Positions 1-11,178 of a stretch of DNA of 64,000 nucleotides are shown one piece after another. The DNA lies in contig CALYLX010000155.1 of the NCBI GenBank assembly GCA_944990035.1, positions 434,001-498,000 on the forward strand, written 5' to 3'. A program made the translations under genes and the position numbers. Within the stretch, counting starts at the first letter, position 1. Every line of letters starts with the position of its first letter. The notes under the pieces were generated by a model. The model saw nothing but the letters and a program-made list of their open reading frames with translations, did no database searches and was not told where the DNA came from. This stretch comes from Clitopilus passeckerianus (taxonomy: Eukaryota; Basidiomycota; Agaricomycetes; Agaricales; Entolomataceae).

Positions 1-1296
1 ATGGACGCGACAATATTGAGGAGAAGGGATCCCGGTACGCAAAGGATGCATAAGAGGCCGAATGTGGTACCACGACGGCGTGTGGCAAGATAGGATGCAC
101 CGAGGGAAGCGGAGACGTTGAACGTGGGTACGGTGTAGATTATGAACCTCCACTCCTTGTGTCCCAGTGCGCTTATGAGTGCAATGAACACTGCACTTGG
201 CCATATCACACTACGAGCACGGCTACCGGAGGTGAACAAGGAAAGAATGGAGAGGGGTAGGGAAGAGAGCAAGAGTTTGGGGAGGAAGGAGGAGAAGTAG
301 GCGTGCCATGGTAAAGTACCCCATTCAGATGATTTGTTGAGGAAGACGTTGAAGTATAGGCTGTAGAGTTCTGGGAATAGGAAGCTGGAGGGAAAGGGCG
401 TGGACCAGAAGTAGGCGTCGACGCTTGTCGTCAGGGCGATCGATACTAATCCAGCAAGGATCCCAGTCGTAATGATGCTCCAGAAGGAAAGAGATTTGGA
501 GACGAGAATTTGGAGGATTATGGGTGCGAGGTAGAGGAGGAGTTCGGAGCGGAAGACGATGGTTGTGAATGTAAGCAGAGAGAGGATAGTTCGAGCGGAG
601 GAGGGTGAAAGACGTGTGGATTGAGGGGCACGGTTGAGGGCAAGGTAGGTTGCGAGGTTGACTATATGCGTCAAGTGAAGTCAGTACAGAGTCGTATCAT
701 AGAGAATAAGCATACCAAAGATCAAAGCAAACATATTCGGCAGCGTCCTGCCCATCCAGAATGGGAGATGGAACTGAGTTATGGTGAGAAGAGTGAAGAA
801 GAGGGAAGGCAGGGAGCCGAAGCGTCGGAGTGTTGCACGTCGAAGCAGGCAGAGAGTGAGAGTGTTGAGGGTTGTTAGTACTAGTCGGACTGTAATCAAT
901 ATGAGTTAGTTCGTATTTATCAAGGTGGAAAGGAAGAGTAACGTACTAAGGATTTGAACGTCGGATTTGTGGAGGACTAGGGCTGTCCACTGGCCGAGGA
1001 AGATGAAGGGTTTGGAGATGTAGGCCAGGAGAAGAGCACCTATGAAAGTACGGGGAACGGCGCCAGGGAAGATGGTGTGATCATACTGGAGGTCCCATAA
1101 TGCATGAGCACTGAGTGGACGGAGATAGAAAAGGATGAAAGGTACGTACGTTCTTGAGAACATCGGGCCCAACTCCATAAAACAGTATATCATGCACAGC
1201 ATGTAAGTTAAAACTTTCCTCGACTTTAGAATAGGGCGCGAGGAGGACGTGTGCCCATCCTGTGGCGAGGATGAGTAGGTCCAATGCGACACTCAT
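1..1296 (-). CDS. ALG12: Dolichyl-P-mannose:Man7GlcNAc2-PP-dolichol alpha-1,6-mannosyltransferase, 5' part of gene
   Basis: The gene encodes a multi-pass ER membrane mannosyltransferase of the GT22 family, which adds the eighth mannose to the dolichol-linked N-glycan precursor. The minus-strand reading starts at the ATG at 1296 and gives [20 protein letters not shown] followed by [18 protein letters not shown], the acidic first luminal loop typical of ALG9/ALG12/PIGB enzymes. Later exons carry [38 protein letters not shown] and HKEWRF, the last being a characteristic ALG12 signature. Introns are visible near 1150-1118, 951-885 and 712-662 with GT-AG ends. The C-terminus lies beyond the left edge of the window, so the gene is partial. 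It shares the dolichol pathway with the cis-prenyltransferase gene at 9953-11178. Family assignment is firm; the exact exon borders are my reading. Confidence 0.9.
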
Positions 1297-1544
1297 TCTC
1301 CGTCTGGGCAAGAACAACCGCCGAGGAGTTGGATATCGGATTCAAATGCTGGATATCCGGATACTTATAACAAGAGCTGGAAATACCACGCCTAGACCAC
1401 GTCGTAGCAACGTGTAGAGACTCCTCGAACTGGAATAAGGCAACAGAAGAAAGACCCACGTCTTGAAGCTTGAAAGCTTGACCACGTTCGCTTCAACGTG
1501 ACCAGTCGCGATCGGAAAGGAGTTTGGCCAATTAGGGCGCTTAG

Positions 1545-2423
1545 TCAGCCCGTCGCCCTTTCGGACCTCGGCCCTTCGTTTTCTCTTTCGCCTTTCAACC
1601 CTTTGAGGTTGTAAGAGAATTCCACGACCGCCTTGCAATGGATACCGCAATACTTGATGACCAGAGAAAGATGACCCAACATTTCGACAATTCTGGATTC
1701 AGAATCAAGATCGTCGTCTGTGAAGCTCGGACCCCAGAGAAGAGCCCATAATGATATTTCAACATGACCTCTCCACGAGTCTTGCCTACAGTTATACGGC
1801 CCAGAGGGTTGATAGGATAAATAAGCTTGCGAAATAACTTGGCCAGCCTCTGATGTATAATAGCCAGTGTTTCCTCGAGATACCGGGGAGCTCGGTGAGC
1901 TAAATTCTAATGCCCTACTTTGTCCTCCCCGAGAGATGAAACTTACAACATTAAAGGTTCCTTCGTCCTGACTATGCTCTGTGAACATTCCATGAAGCAC
2001 ATCTCGTCCTTCGCCTCCTTCCACTAATCTTACCTGTGAATCGTAAACGATAAGAAATCCCGCGCCAAAGCCGATCAAAGTCAAGAATTGGACCACCCAT
2101 GTATCCCGCTGCGACACGATACCAGGCGCTTTCTACAGTGTTGGTGGAAACGCTAGAATGCCAAACAGGTGCGTCTCTTTCCTCCTCACCTGTTTGGAAC
2201 CACGAATCTAACCAACTCGGAATGGTTCAGTCATTGCATTCGAGCCCTCTCCGACCATATTATCCTCCGCAAGGCACGACGCCCAGCTTACGGCGTAGCG
2301 GACTGTATCGAATTTATCCTCGCGAACCATATGTCGTTTGCCAAATCCTGCCACTCCTGCACCCACTCTCGTTCCCCCAAACACGCGAAAAACCGTTGGG
2401 GTCTGCCAATGCCCAGTTGCCAT
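1545..2423 (-). CDS. Possible small multi-exon protein with one membrane segment, unrecognised
   Basis: I do not recognise this reading. An ATG at 2423 opens a frame beginning MATGHWQTPTVFRVFGGTRV and running to a possible donor GTAAGC near 2291. After an acceptor CTGTAG near 2136, a second exon reads KAPGIVSQRDTW followed by a hydrophobic stretch, VVQFLTLIGFGAGFLIVY, and ends at a very good donor (CAG then GTAAGA) near 2030. Further exons downstream are uncertain because GTAAGT-type donors recur. It lies between ALG12 and the ankyrin pseudogene. It could be a small mitochondrial or membrane protein, or simply chance open frames. RNA evidence would be needed to fix any exon. Confidence 0.22.
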
Positions 2424-2936
2424 TTCGATCGAACCACACCCCTAAAGTAGATTGCTTGACGATCTAAATGGGTTTTGGGAAATGGAGAGGAATCCTCCTC
2501 TCGCGACCGTGATCGCCGTTGAGGTTGGATTGGAGGAGTACTAGTAGGAGATTGTTGAAGCCAGTTCTGTTGGTTGCCGGAGCCAAGGACACGAAGGACG
2601 GCCCAGACGCCGCGGAGCGTCAACGACCCTCAACCACCTCGTGCTCCCCTTTCCACACACGCTCGTCCTAACTCATTCCCCGTTTTCCAGCAAGCAATCT
2701 GCCATGGAGCCAGGCGCTCTTGAGAGGAACGCAAACGGCGAGTGTAATTCCCTGAACCATGAATGCTTTGGCTATGATATCGGCACTGCGCGTTCTAAAT
2801 ACGACATGCATTGTGTTACGAAATGGAAGGTGGTGTGGTATCGATGAGAATATCTAAGGTATGATTAGAATAGTAGAGGCAGGGCCCAGCTAAACAGCTT
2901 TGTGAATAATAATGACCGTTGAAATTCCAGGACTGT

Positions 2937-5668
2937 TCATGGTTGTTCTCCAAAACCCATCGCTTCAAACAACTCCACAACGCACTGGTGGCCATTCAAC
3001 CTGGCTAATTCGAGCGGTGTTCCAGCCGGATCAGTTAGTCCTCCTTCAGCTTTGACATGAACCATCGCGTGGCTGGAGTTGAGGAGCAGTCGAACAGCTG
3101 CCTCCCACCCACGGAGAGCCGCTAGGTGGAGTGGGGAATACCCGTCCCTATCCGTTGCGTTGACATCAACGCCGGCAGAGTTGAGAAGTAGTTGAACGAT
3201 TCAAGTTGCCAGTACCCTGTGTTCATTCTTCACATTGACATCCGAGCCAAAGGAGGCAGAGTTGAGAAGTAGACGTCGACCAACTGCCTTTTGGCTGTTC
3301 TCTACCGCTGCATGAAGTGGACTGCGATCGTAAAGCTTCGCATTAACGTTGACGTTGGTAGACTCAAGAAGTAGTCGGACAACTGCCTCGTGGCCGTTCT
3401 CTACCGCCGCATAAAGTGGACTGAGACCGTAGGGATGCTCTGGATTGTCGTTGATGTTGGCAGAGTCGAGAAGCAGTCGAACAACGACGTGTCCATTCTC
3501 AGCTGCCGAAATAAGCGGACTGCGACCGCGGAAGCCTTCAAGTTTTGCATTGATGTCAACATTGGTAGAATCAAGAAGTTGTTGAACAACTGCTTCGTGT
3601 CCATTCTTGGCCGCTACATGAAGTAGGCTCTGCGCGTCCTCGTCCTTTCCATTGATGTCGATTTCGCCGGAGTCGAGAAGTAGTCGGACAACTGCCTCGC
3701 ACCCATGCACGGCGGCGATACGAAGTGGACTCCACCCCCACTGAGTCTTTCCATTGACATCGATGTTGGTAGAGTCGAGAAGTAGTTGGACTACTGCCTT
3801 GTTACCATTCTCGGCCGCTATATGAAGTGGACTCCGCCCGCTCTCATCCTTTCCATTGACGTCGATGTTGGCAGAGTCGAGAAGTATTTGTACAACTGCC
3901 TCCCGTCCATTCTCGGCCGCTATATGAAGCAGGCTCCATGCGTCCTCAGCTTTTCCATTGACGGTGATTTTGGCGGAATTAAAAGGTGGTCGAACAACTG
4001 CTTCGTGTCCATTCTTGACCGCCATGCGAAGTGGGCTCTCCCCGCACTGATCCTTTGTATTAACATCGATGTTGGCAGACTTGAGAAGTAGTTGAACACA
4101 AGTGCTGTGTCCATTCTCAGCCGCTGAATACAGTGGACTCTTTCCCCCCTGATTCTTTCCATTGACCTCGATGTTGCCAAAGTCGAGAAGTAGTCGGACA
4201 ACTGCCTCATGCCCATTCCCGGCCGCGACATGAAGTGGACTCTCCCCCCAGCGATCCTTTGAACCGACATCAATGTTGGCAGAATTGAGGAGTAGTCGAA
4301 CAAGAGTGTTGTGACCACGCCTCGCTGCTAAATACAGTGGGGTGCGCCCGTCCTGACCCTTTTGATTGACATCAATGTTTGCATAGTTGAGGAGGAGCCA
4401 GACAACTTCCTCGTGTCCGTTTTGGGCTGCTAAATGGATCGGAGCATCCCCGAACTTATCCTTCCCATTAACTTTGATGTTGGCAATGCTGAGAAGTACT
4501 CGGACAATTGCCCCATATCCATTATTGGCCGCGAGGTGAAGTGGACTCCTTCCTAGATCATCCACCACATTCACATCAATGTTGGATGGACCGCGAAGTA
4601 GTCGAGTAAATGGCGCAAATCCTCTTGCCAGTTTACATAAATGACTGATGCATGGTATTCCATCCTGCAAGACCATCTACAGCCCTGCCCTCATTAAGAA
4701 GGGCATCAACAGCTGCGGTGCGTCCGTAATGGCATGCTAAATGGAGTGCCGTTGAAACGAACAACGCGCGGCGGTTGATATCAATGGGAAGGTAACCAAG
4801 GACACGCTGGATTGCTTGACCAAAACGGCCACCGGGATTGCCACACATGGGCAGGAGTCGTTCTATCAGAGATACTTCTCCTCGCCTACTAGCAGCATAA
4901 AGGACGGTAGCTCCAAAACCAGTAGTGCAGCCAATGTTTAGACGGCGTCCCATCTTGCTGATTATCCGCTGTGCGAGTGCAGTTTGGCCCCCCAAGACAT
5001 GCATAAAACAGCGGGGAACAGCCAAGGGCCGACCTTTGTTCATAGGTGTATTGGTTATCCTCGAAGAGTGACACTAGCCCATGGAATGCCGCGAAATGGA
5101 TGGCTTGACCAAGATCGAGGATAAAGTCGCCTAGCGGGCTTCGTGTGATGATTGCCAGTGGCATTGGTATGGAGTGTGCATTGCGGAAAAGCTCAACTAC
5201 TTGCACGGGAGCTTGACCACCACAATACAGACTTGCTTGATATGCATGATGCCCCAAGTTTGAGCAGGCATATAAGAAAAAGGATGGGAATGCTCGATCG
5301 TCCGGAGTCCAAAGACTGTGCCATTGTAGGTCGATGAATAGTCAAGGTTGGCTGGCGCATGTATATCGCGGAAATGTCCGCAGTCGGCCCATGCGGGTTC
5401 TCGATGGGCGGAACTATATGGGTCTCGAAGAAATTTTGAGCAGTATAATCTGGCCAGGTTTAGTTGAGATAAGGAGGGGTAAGAATATGAAAAACATACG
5501 AATAAGCCGAACTATCTTGCTTTCCTTTTCAATTGTCAGCAGTCCGAAACAGACAGCAACTAATGTTTCCGTCGTTGTGTGGTGTAGATCATCAGCGTAA
5601 CCAGTGTCAATATTCACCGAGAGTGCTCCAAGCACCTCGTCGACATTGAGACTGCGAGTTGAACTCAC
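2937..5668 (-). pseudogene. Decayed NACHT/STAND-type ankyrin-repeat gene (C-terminal part)
   Basis: Intact relatives in fungi couple a NACHT NTPase to an ankyrin-repeat sensor, probably for self/non-self recognition. At 5668-5510 the minus strand encodes the segment that usually follows NACHT (SLNVDEVLGALSVNIDTGYA ... GLLTIEKESKIVRLI). It is followed by a GHHAYQASLY block and then by 13 ankyrin repeats of the type GRSPLHIAAENG-x-VVQLLLDSANIDVNGKD down to 3204. Several lesions are visible. A frame change occurs upstream of 5257. The frame moves between the 5257 and 5043 readings at a run of six G near 4995 (LFYACLGG continues as QTALAQRII in the next frame). Another frame change lies near 4640. 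An in-frame TGA at 3201-3203 is followed by two further repeats in the same frame, ending at 2937. The NACHT domain itself is missing. A missed intron could explain one shift but not all of them. Confidence 0.75.
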
Positions 5669-7048
5669 CTAGGGCACTACGTAAGCCCCCTGTGCCCGAT
5701 GTTTGTGGTCGTGGGTCGCTCTATTGGGTCCGACGGGCGAATCAGCGTAGCTTCCTCTTTTGACTGCTCTGCAAATTGAACTGCATGCAGTTTGAAGCCA
5801 GTAGCGGACTCGGACTAACCAAGAGTCAATGCAGGTCGTCTTTAAGTTGCCTCTTTTGACTGCACTATCTCTCACTACTATCATGAAGAAACATCGCGTC
5901 AGGTACTTCAATGCCGTTCATACCTCGAACCAGCTAACTAATCCAACTCAAAGATATTCAGTGACCTTCCAAGCTCAACCCGAGTACACTAAACTACCTA
6001 CACGAAGCACGTTCCAATCGGCCTCTACACACTCTTTCGGGATGAAGCCAATGTTCCCCGCTACTCTCACGGAGGCGGGAGCAAAGCATATGAATGCGTT
6101 CACGACCCGGATGTGGGCCTCCTCTGGCACAGCCAAGACTATCTATAGCCAACAACGACCCGGTGGGAAGCTACTTGAATGGTCTATATGAAGACGTTAC
6201 ACTGATACATCCAAATTCTCAGTCTTTCCTTTAGATACGTCGTTCTGGGGACCAAGCCACGAAGAGAGCAGTTTCGTGTTGCTAAAGAGAGTCTATTCAC
6301 GTTTTTGGGGACGCTCCCGGCGCTGTGATTGACTGGGAGAAGCGCGCTCATAGGTAGTTGAGAATGCCTCAGTTTTTTTTTGGTCCTTTTCATTGTCAGT
6401 TCGGTTGGTTATGCGACTGATCTACGCAGTGCAATTGACAATCCTATAATAATAGCCTTTGTTCAACCGCTGCTTTCTCACATCCGAGAAAGAAAAGTAA
6501 GGGACTGCACGGCATGAGGTCGCTCCCAACAAAGGTGCTATAGGATATGTTTCCGGGGGTGAACAAGATGTGGTCCACGAATTGTTTAAAGATACTACGA
6601 CGAGCATCATAATAAATGCATAAAAGAGCTGGGGGAGTTTTGAGGGTTAATAGCAAACTGCTTTGAGCGGACAGGCCCCCTCTCGCATTGAAGGTTTTGT
6701 CGTCGTAGGGTGGCTTGTATTGTATGAATAGAGTGGGTTATTTCTGTGATAATGTACATACAGTCCTTGAAGATACAAACAAGACTTCACCACGTTCGCG
6801 AGGCTACATAAACCGAAGCTTCATACGTTATTTGGGGCATGCCAAAATTCCGCAGTAGCCCATGAGTTGCCTGAAGTCGGATTTTGATATTTCCAGACTC
6901 GTTTATGCTTCATTCCGGAAAAATCTGGTCATTATTGGTCACGCCACAGGATATGAAATAGCATACACATTAAAACTCCTTATGTGGCAAAATGCTATGA
7001 ACTTGGACCGCCTCGTGTGATTCATATGCTACCATCTCTGCCAGGATA
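5669..7048. other. Intergenic, no supported gene
   Basis: No convincing coding exon is present. A plus-strand stretch at about 5985-6165 reads GLYTLFRDEANVPRYSHGGG in one frame, which looks protein-like but has no start, no recognisable family and a stop soon after. A short imperfect direct repeat (cctcttttgactgc) occurs near 5752 and 5851. The rest is AT-richer and stop-rich in all frames. Confidence 0.5.
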
Positions 7049-7672
7049 GCATGAGAAGCCTCTGTCCAAATTCAGCCGTGCCTATACTGTTCGCCGGTTC
7101 TGGAGGCAAGTCTTCCCAGTATACGTGGTTTCTCATTCACTCACTTCCTACTGCTTCTCTGGATCAGGTATGCATGGCATCGGATGTTACGTAGGGTAAG
7201 CTGAATTCTTCGTTTTTGTGTTTTCAGAAGTTCAGACGTTCTAACAATCGGTGTTCATTGGGCTAGACTATAATAACGTACAGCAAGTTCTGCACCAAAC
7301 GGGTCTTCGATATTCAGCAAGGCACCAAGTTCTCCTGGCGCATCAACGTCCTGCTTGCATTCCTCTTCTCAGGCGCTCTCCACCTCTGCACCACGACCTC
7401 CATCCGACCTATGCCGTTTTTCCTCCTCCAAGCCATCGGGGTTCTTGCTGAAGACTACATCTTTGAAGCACTCAGAGGTACCGCTGTCGCTCGTTTGTTC
7501 AGCCCTGCTGTCTGGCGGGGGATGGGTTATGTATGGGTTTGGTGTTGATTTGCATGGTCATTTTCAGGGTCCCTGGACTGGTGGGCAAAATCGGGGTATA
7601 CGGCAGCACCTATGTACTTACCCAACCAGCTATATACCGCAATGTCGTTGTTATTGAATTGAACACCTACCT
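7049..7672 (+). pseudogene. Wax-synthase-like MBOAT O-acyltransferase remnant
   Basis: The plus strand encodes the C-terminal half of a fungal wax-synthase-domain (MBOAT-like) acyltransferase, a membrane enzyme family that often acylates terpenoids in basidiomycetes. The first exon reads HEKPLSKFSRAYTVRRFW, matching the family's PL-x-SLRRFW signature, and ends at a donor (ATCAG then GTATGC) near 7168. The next exon, from about 7270, reads SWRINVLLAFLFSGALHLCT, FFLLQAIGVLAEDYIFEA and WRGMGYVWVWC. It then meets TGA at 7546-7548 and continues in the same frame as FAWSFSGSLDWWAKSGYTAA to a stop at about 7670. A tryptophan codon changed to TGA would explain the break. The N-terminal membrane segments are absent upstream. 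Family assignment rests on these motifs and is moderately firm. Confidence 0.6.
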
Positions 7673-8606
7673 TCATGAATCTACTTCAGCACATATAGAA
7701 CTTGGTAGTCGATGGGACAGAGAACTCGGTTTCCTGGTACAGTGGTACTGTAGAACCGCTTTGGTTCTTTAGGGCCTGGGCATACAAACATCATCTTTGG
7801 AGGTACAGCAGTTCCATCACTGTATCAATGTCGTTGCGTAGATTTGCCCAGAACCGCCTATGACTGTAGGCGCCCGTACCCCTTTGGTATTTCCATGTCC
7901 ACGATGATGTAGATCCTGCCGACAATACTCCAACTCTGGATATCCACTAGCCATTTCTGCGTATGTAACCCCCACAAGCCACTCTCGTATGACTGCGACA
8001 CCTCCTACCAACTCTCCGGATGCCCTCACCTCACTACCACGCTTTTCCCACTTGGAAAGCGATGTTTCGTGCATAATAGCTAGTTCTAGAGATAGGCAAG
8101 ATTCTGGATCCTTGCAGTAACTACTTATAACACAGAGACATTGAGTACAAACGTCGTGTCTGTGGACGTGATGAGTACATAATTACGATCCGTTAAGATA
8201 GTAGGGTCTTCTCCTTCGCCAATTGTGTCAGCCGCGCCTTCAGGGCTCGGGTGCTAGTTTCAAGCCCTCATCCGATAGCGTTGGCGCTATTTCCGTCACG
8301 TACTGCTTTGCTTGATAATACCCCTCTGGACAGAGGACAAATTCACGTTGGCGTCGTCGGGACCGTCCTGTGTATCTCCTTCCCAGCTGTCAAAATTCGG
8401 TATGTCAGACGAGGGTCCAAGTAACGCGTCCAACTTCTTCGACTCCTCGGCTTGCTTCCACAGCCCCCCACGGTAACTTCTCCCGGACTAGCTTCAGTCG
8501 TGTCGCTTCGGCTTGCTTGGCTTTCTCCCATTCCTCATATGCTTCATGGTCGGCGTCGGTCCTTGCTTACTCCTCAAGGCTCCTTGCGGCCTTCCGTACT
8601 TGTTTT

Positions 8607-8861
8607 TCAACGCATTTGAGGGAGCCGAGTGCCAGACCAACTACCTCCGCACATTGTCGTTCGCCCGTTTTGGCTGTCAATTTCGTCGATAGCTTTCGTA
8701 CAGTCCGTACCCACGTTGCATGTGACCCAGTGCGGATCGGGGTCCCTATATGAAGTACCGTCCTTGACGTTGACAACCCAGCACCAGTCGCTGTGGTTAT
8801 TGCATTCCCATGTGCGATAACCACTCTCGCGGCAGGTGTTGTTGTAGACGTCATGCATCAT
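8607..8861 (-). other. Cysteine-rich open frame, unrecognised
   Basis: A minus-strand frame from ATG 8861 encodes a compact cysteine- and tryptophan-rich stretch: NNTCRESGYRTWECNNH, SDWCWVVNVKDG, HWVTCNVGTDC and TTMCGG, with seven cysteines in about 70 residues. The spacing looks like an exon of a small secreted protein, but no signal peptide is visible upstream. A neighbouring frame at 8600-8400 gives a lysine/glutamate-rich, coiled-coil-like reading interrupted by a stop. The segment abuts, in the opposite orientation, the start of the NACHT-type fragment at about 8850. It may be a relic of an unrelated gene cut at this junction. I do not assign a function. Confidence 0.3.
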
Positions 8862-9767
8862 GGGAAGGACCTCACGGAGGATCCATTTGCAGAACTTGAT
8901 GCACTATACACAAAAATCCTGCAGTCGGTGGCTTCACATTCCCAACTCATCGTCTCCGATGTCATGAGAATATTATGCTATGGAGGCACTTTTGGTCTCA
9001 GAGATGCGGCGTCATCATTTCTCTTTCCTCGGGTTAAATACCAATCCCCGGCGTACTTTGAAGAGGTCTTTAATCTGCCCTCTGGGCAATTGGATCTTCA
9101 TCTCATCGACTTGCACTCAATTCTTGACATCCCTTCCAAACAAGCTGATCGAGAAACGCCAATCACATTCCTTCATGCATCCTTCTCGGAATTTCTTATC
9201 GACCGAAGGCGTTCGAGATTGTTTGCGGCTAGCTGGTTTCGAGTGGTTCGTCGCCACCAAAGCCTTCTCTTGAAGCACTACTTTTCGCGAAACTACAATG
9301 CATGCCGTGCATTCTCTCTTCTCATAGACTTTCCCATTCTTTCTGCTCGTTATCCTGCTGCCATGTCTTTTATTTCGCGGCTCAGCCTGTTGGAAACCCT
9401 CCGCAATCTCACTTTCGATTTCAATGGCATTAAGAGTGTAGGGATTTATGTCGCATTCTTCATTGCCTCCACCAACTTTCCCATTTTGGATGCTCTCTTT
9501 TCTGCTCCAAATCTGCTTGAAATTCTTTCCAGCTTCAAGGAACATGTTTTGGACCGTGACCCGGACCCCAAGAAAGCTCTCACGCAAGAAGAGCAGCGCC
9601 GTTATCGCAATCGACGATACCTCCGTCGACTGCTTTTTGTTGGACAGATGCTCTACGTAGCCGGATTCAATAAATATATCAGCAAGATCCGGTCTGACTT
9701 GCTCAACTTGGTACATAGTCATTTCGCCCAGTTACTTATCAAATACGATGATAGGTTGTTACTATAG
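8850..9767 (+). pseudogene. Truncated basidiomycete NACHT/STAND ATPase, region C-terminal to the NTPase
   Basis: One long plus-strand frame ends at the TAG at 9765-9767. It reads DPFAELDALYTKILQSV, then SPAYFEEVFNLPSGQLDLHL, IDLHSILDIPS, TPITFLHASFSEFLIDRRRS and onward. This order (DPFxxLDALYxxIL, a winged-helix-like region with a DL-x-L-x-DLHS-type motif, then LHASFxxFLxDxxRS) is what follows the NACHT domain in the large nwd2-like family of mushroom STAND ATPases. No P-loop, Walker B or N-terminal effector sequence precedes it, and the reading begins abruptly at about 8850, so this is a 5'-truncated copy. About 300 residues remain open, so truncation may be recent or the stretch may still be expressed. 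It is a separate gene remnant from the ankyrin pseudogene at 2937-5668. Confidence 0.7.
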
Positions 9768-9952
9768 TTACATGAAACGGACTTCTTTAGCGTTCTTATG
9801 CAGACTTTCCGACGGGGAGGTGTGATAAGGATTCACTGGCATGATTGGATTTATTTGAGAAGTACTAAGCGTGGGCTTGACCACGGGATCAGGCATCCTA
9901 TCCAACTCTGCAGCTTGGGGTGTCCGGAACGGGTAACGCCCGCCCTCAACCT

Positions 9953-11178
9953 TCAAGCTCCAAGAGAACTTGCCCAAATCTTTCGCTGATAATCGAGCAA
10001 GATGCAAGCGAAATGGAAAACTTTAATGTCGGGCCAATTGACCGGGAAGAAGTGAATCTGCGTGTTTTCGCAGCACTGTTTCGCAGGCGCCGGGCGTCAG
10101 CAGCCAACCCCTCATATCATCAGACTGATACCTCTCACCTGCCAAAGGAGAAAATCACTCAGCCTTTTAGCACTCGACGTGCGAACCAGGATGTCAAGGG
10201 GAGGGTTGCCCAATCCATCGTTAGAACCCGTACGATTGGTCATGAGTTCTTTTTCAATATCGCTCTCTGTGATATAACCCCTGTTGAGGAACAGTCGTTA
10301 GTATTTCAGTTTTATGATCATGATGACACCTTCAAGTTGACCAACTGACCGTGCATTGTCAGGAGTCTTGAGGTCCTCCCGCAGACGTTGTCGTACACAG
10401 GTCTGGATAGCATTGGCCATTTCGTCTCGGGACGTATAAGCTAGGCAGAAGTTAAACGTTCTGGTATCGTCGTCAGAGAGTCATCCGGAATGATAATCAA
10501 TCCGAACTAACTTGGGGCAATGCTTGGTCTTTTCCTCGGCTTCATCAGTTGCTCGCCTCACATGTTCTGGTAAGAGGTCTTTGCGGCCGACAACGTTGAA
10601 TCGAACTTTATGTTCATGAAGCACGCCGCTAAAAGCGCTTGGTGAGATTCACGTTATACGCTGATCCCGACATCTGAACGTACCCAGGAGCAGTGATATT
10701 CTCCACCGTCTCCACAAGGACGTCCATAAGTGCATCCACCTCCTCTTTGGGACGTTTGAAGTTCTCAATAGAAAACGCGTAAGCCGAGACACACTGTATA
10801 CCAAGGGTGTACCCGAGAGCCAACATCTGTGCAGATGGTAGGTCAGCCATTGCTCGAGCTGGATACTGGCAACACGCTGCTTGCCTTGGTCAATTCAGTT
10901 CCATGCCTGTGCCCCTCCTGAACCTCCAGGCCACGAGCTCGCGCCCAACGTCTGTTCCCGTCCATGATAAAGGCTATATGTTGAGGAACCGGGCCCGTAG
11001 AGGCGATATATATCGCGAGGCGTAGGAATTTCTCGTATAAGGGCCGGTAGAGAAACGAGCGTATAGCATCCCTCAGACGACTCTGAGAGGCTTCAATGGG
11101 ACAGGCCAGGAGACCGGTGCGGCTTCCCAGATATGCGCAGATGATCGCGAGAAGCAAAATGGGGAGCGCTGAGGGCAT
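9953..11178 (-). CDS. Dehydrodolichyl diphosphate synthase (cis-prenyltransferase)
   Basis: The enzyme extends farnesyl diphosphate with isopentenyl units to make dehydrodolichyl diphosphate at the ER, the carrier lipid precursor for N-glycosylation. I read six exons on the minus strand: 11178-10885, 10826-10684, 10628-10512, 10460-10350, 10280-10139 and 10075-9953. They total 930 nt, or 309 residues, a normal family size. Visible signatures are [17 protein letters not shown] (diphosphate-binding Asp), [51 protein letters not shown] and the C-terminal [10 protein letters not shown]. The start is the first ATG of a hydrophobic N-terminus ([18 protein letters not shown]). Intron 1 (10884-10827) begins with GC, in the context AAG then GCAAGC, so it is a GC-AG intron. 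Fungal orthologues are RER2/SRT1. The partner subunit NUS1 is not in the window. Confidence 0.92.

Noticed and set aside
5829..6191. Plus-strand 120-residue open frame
   Set aside because: A different frame in the same place looks more protein-like, neither has recognisable family motifs, and no intron links them.
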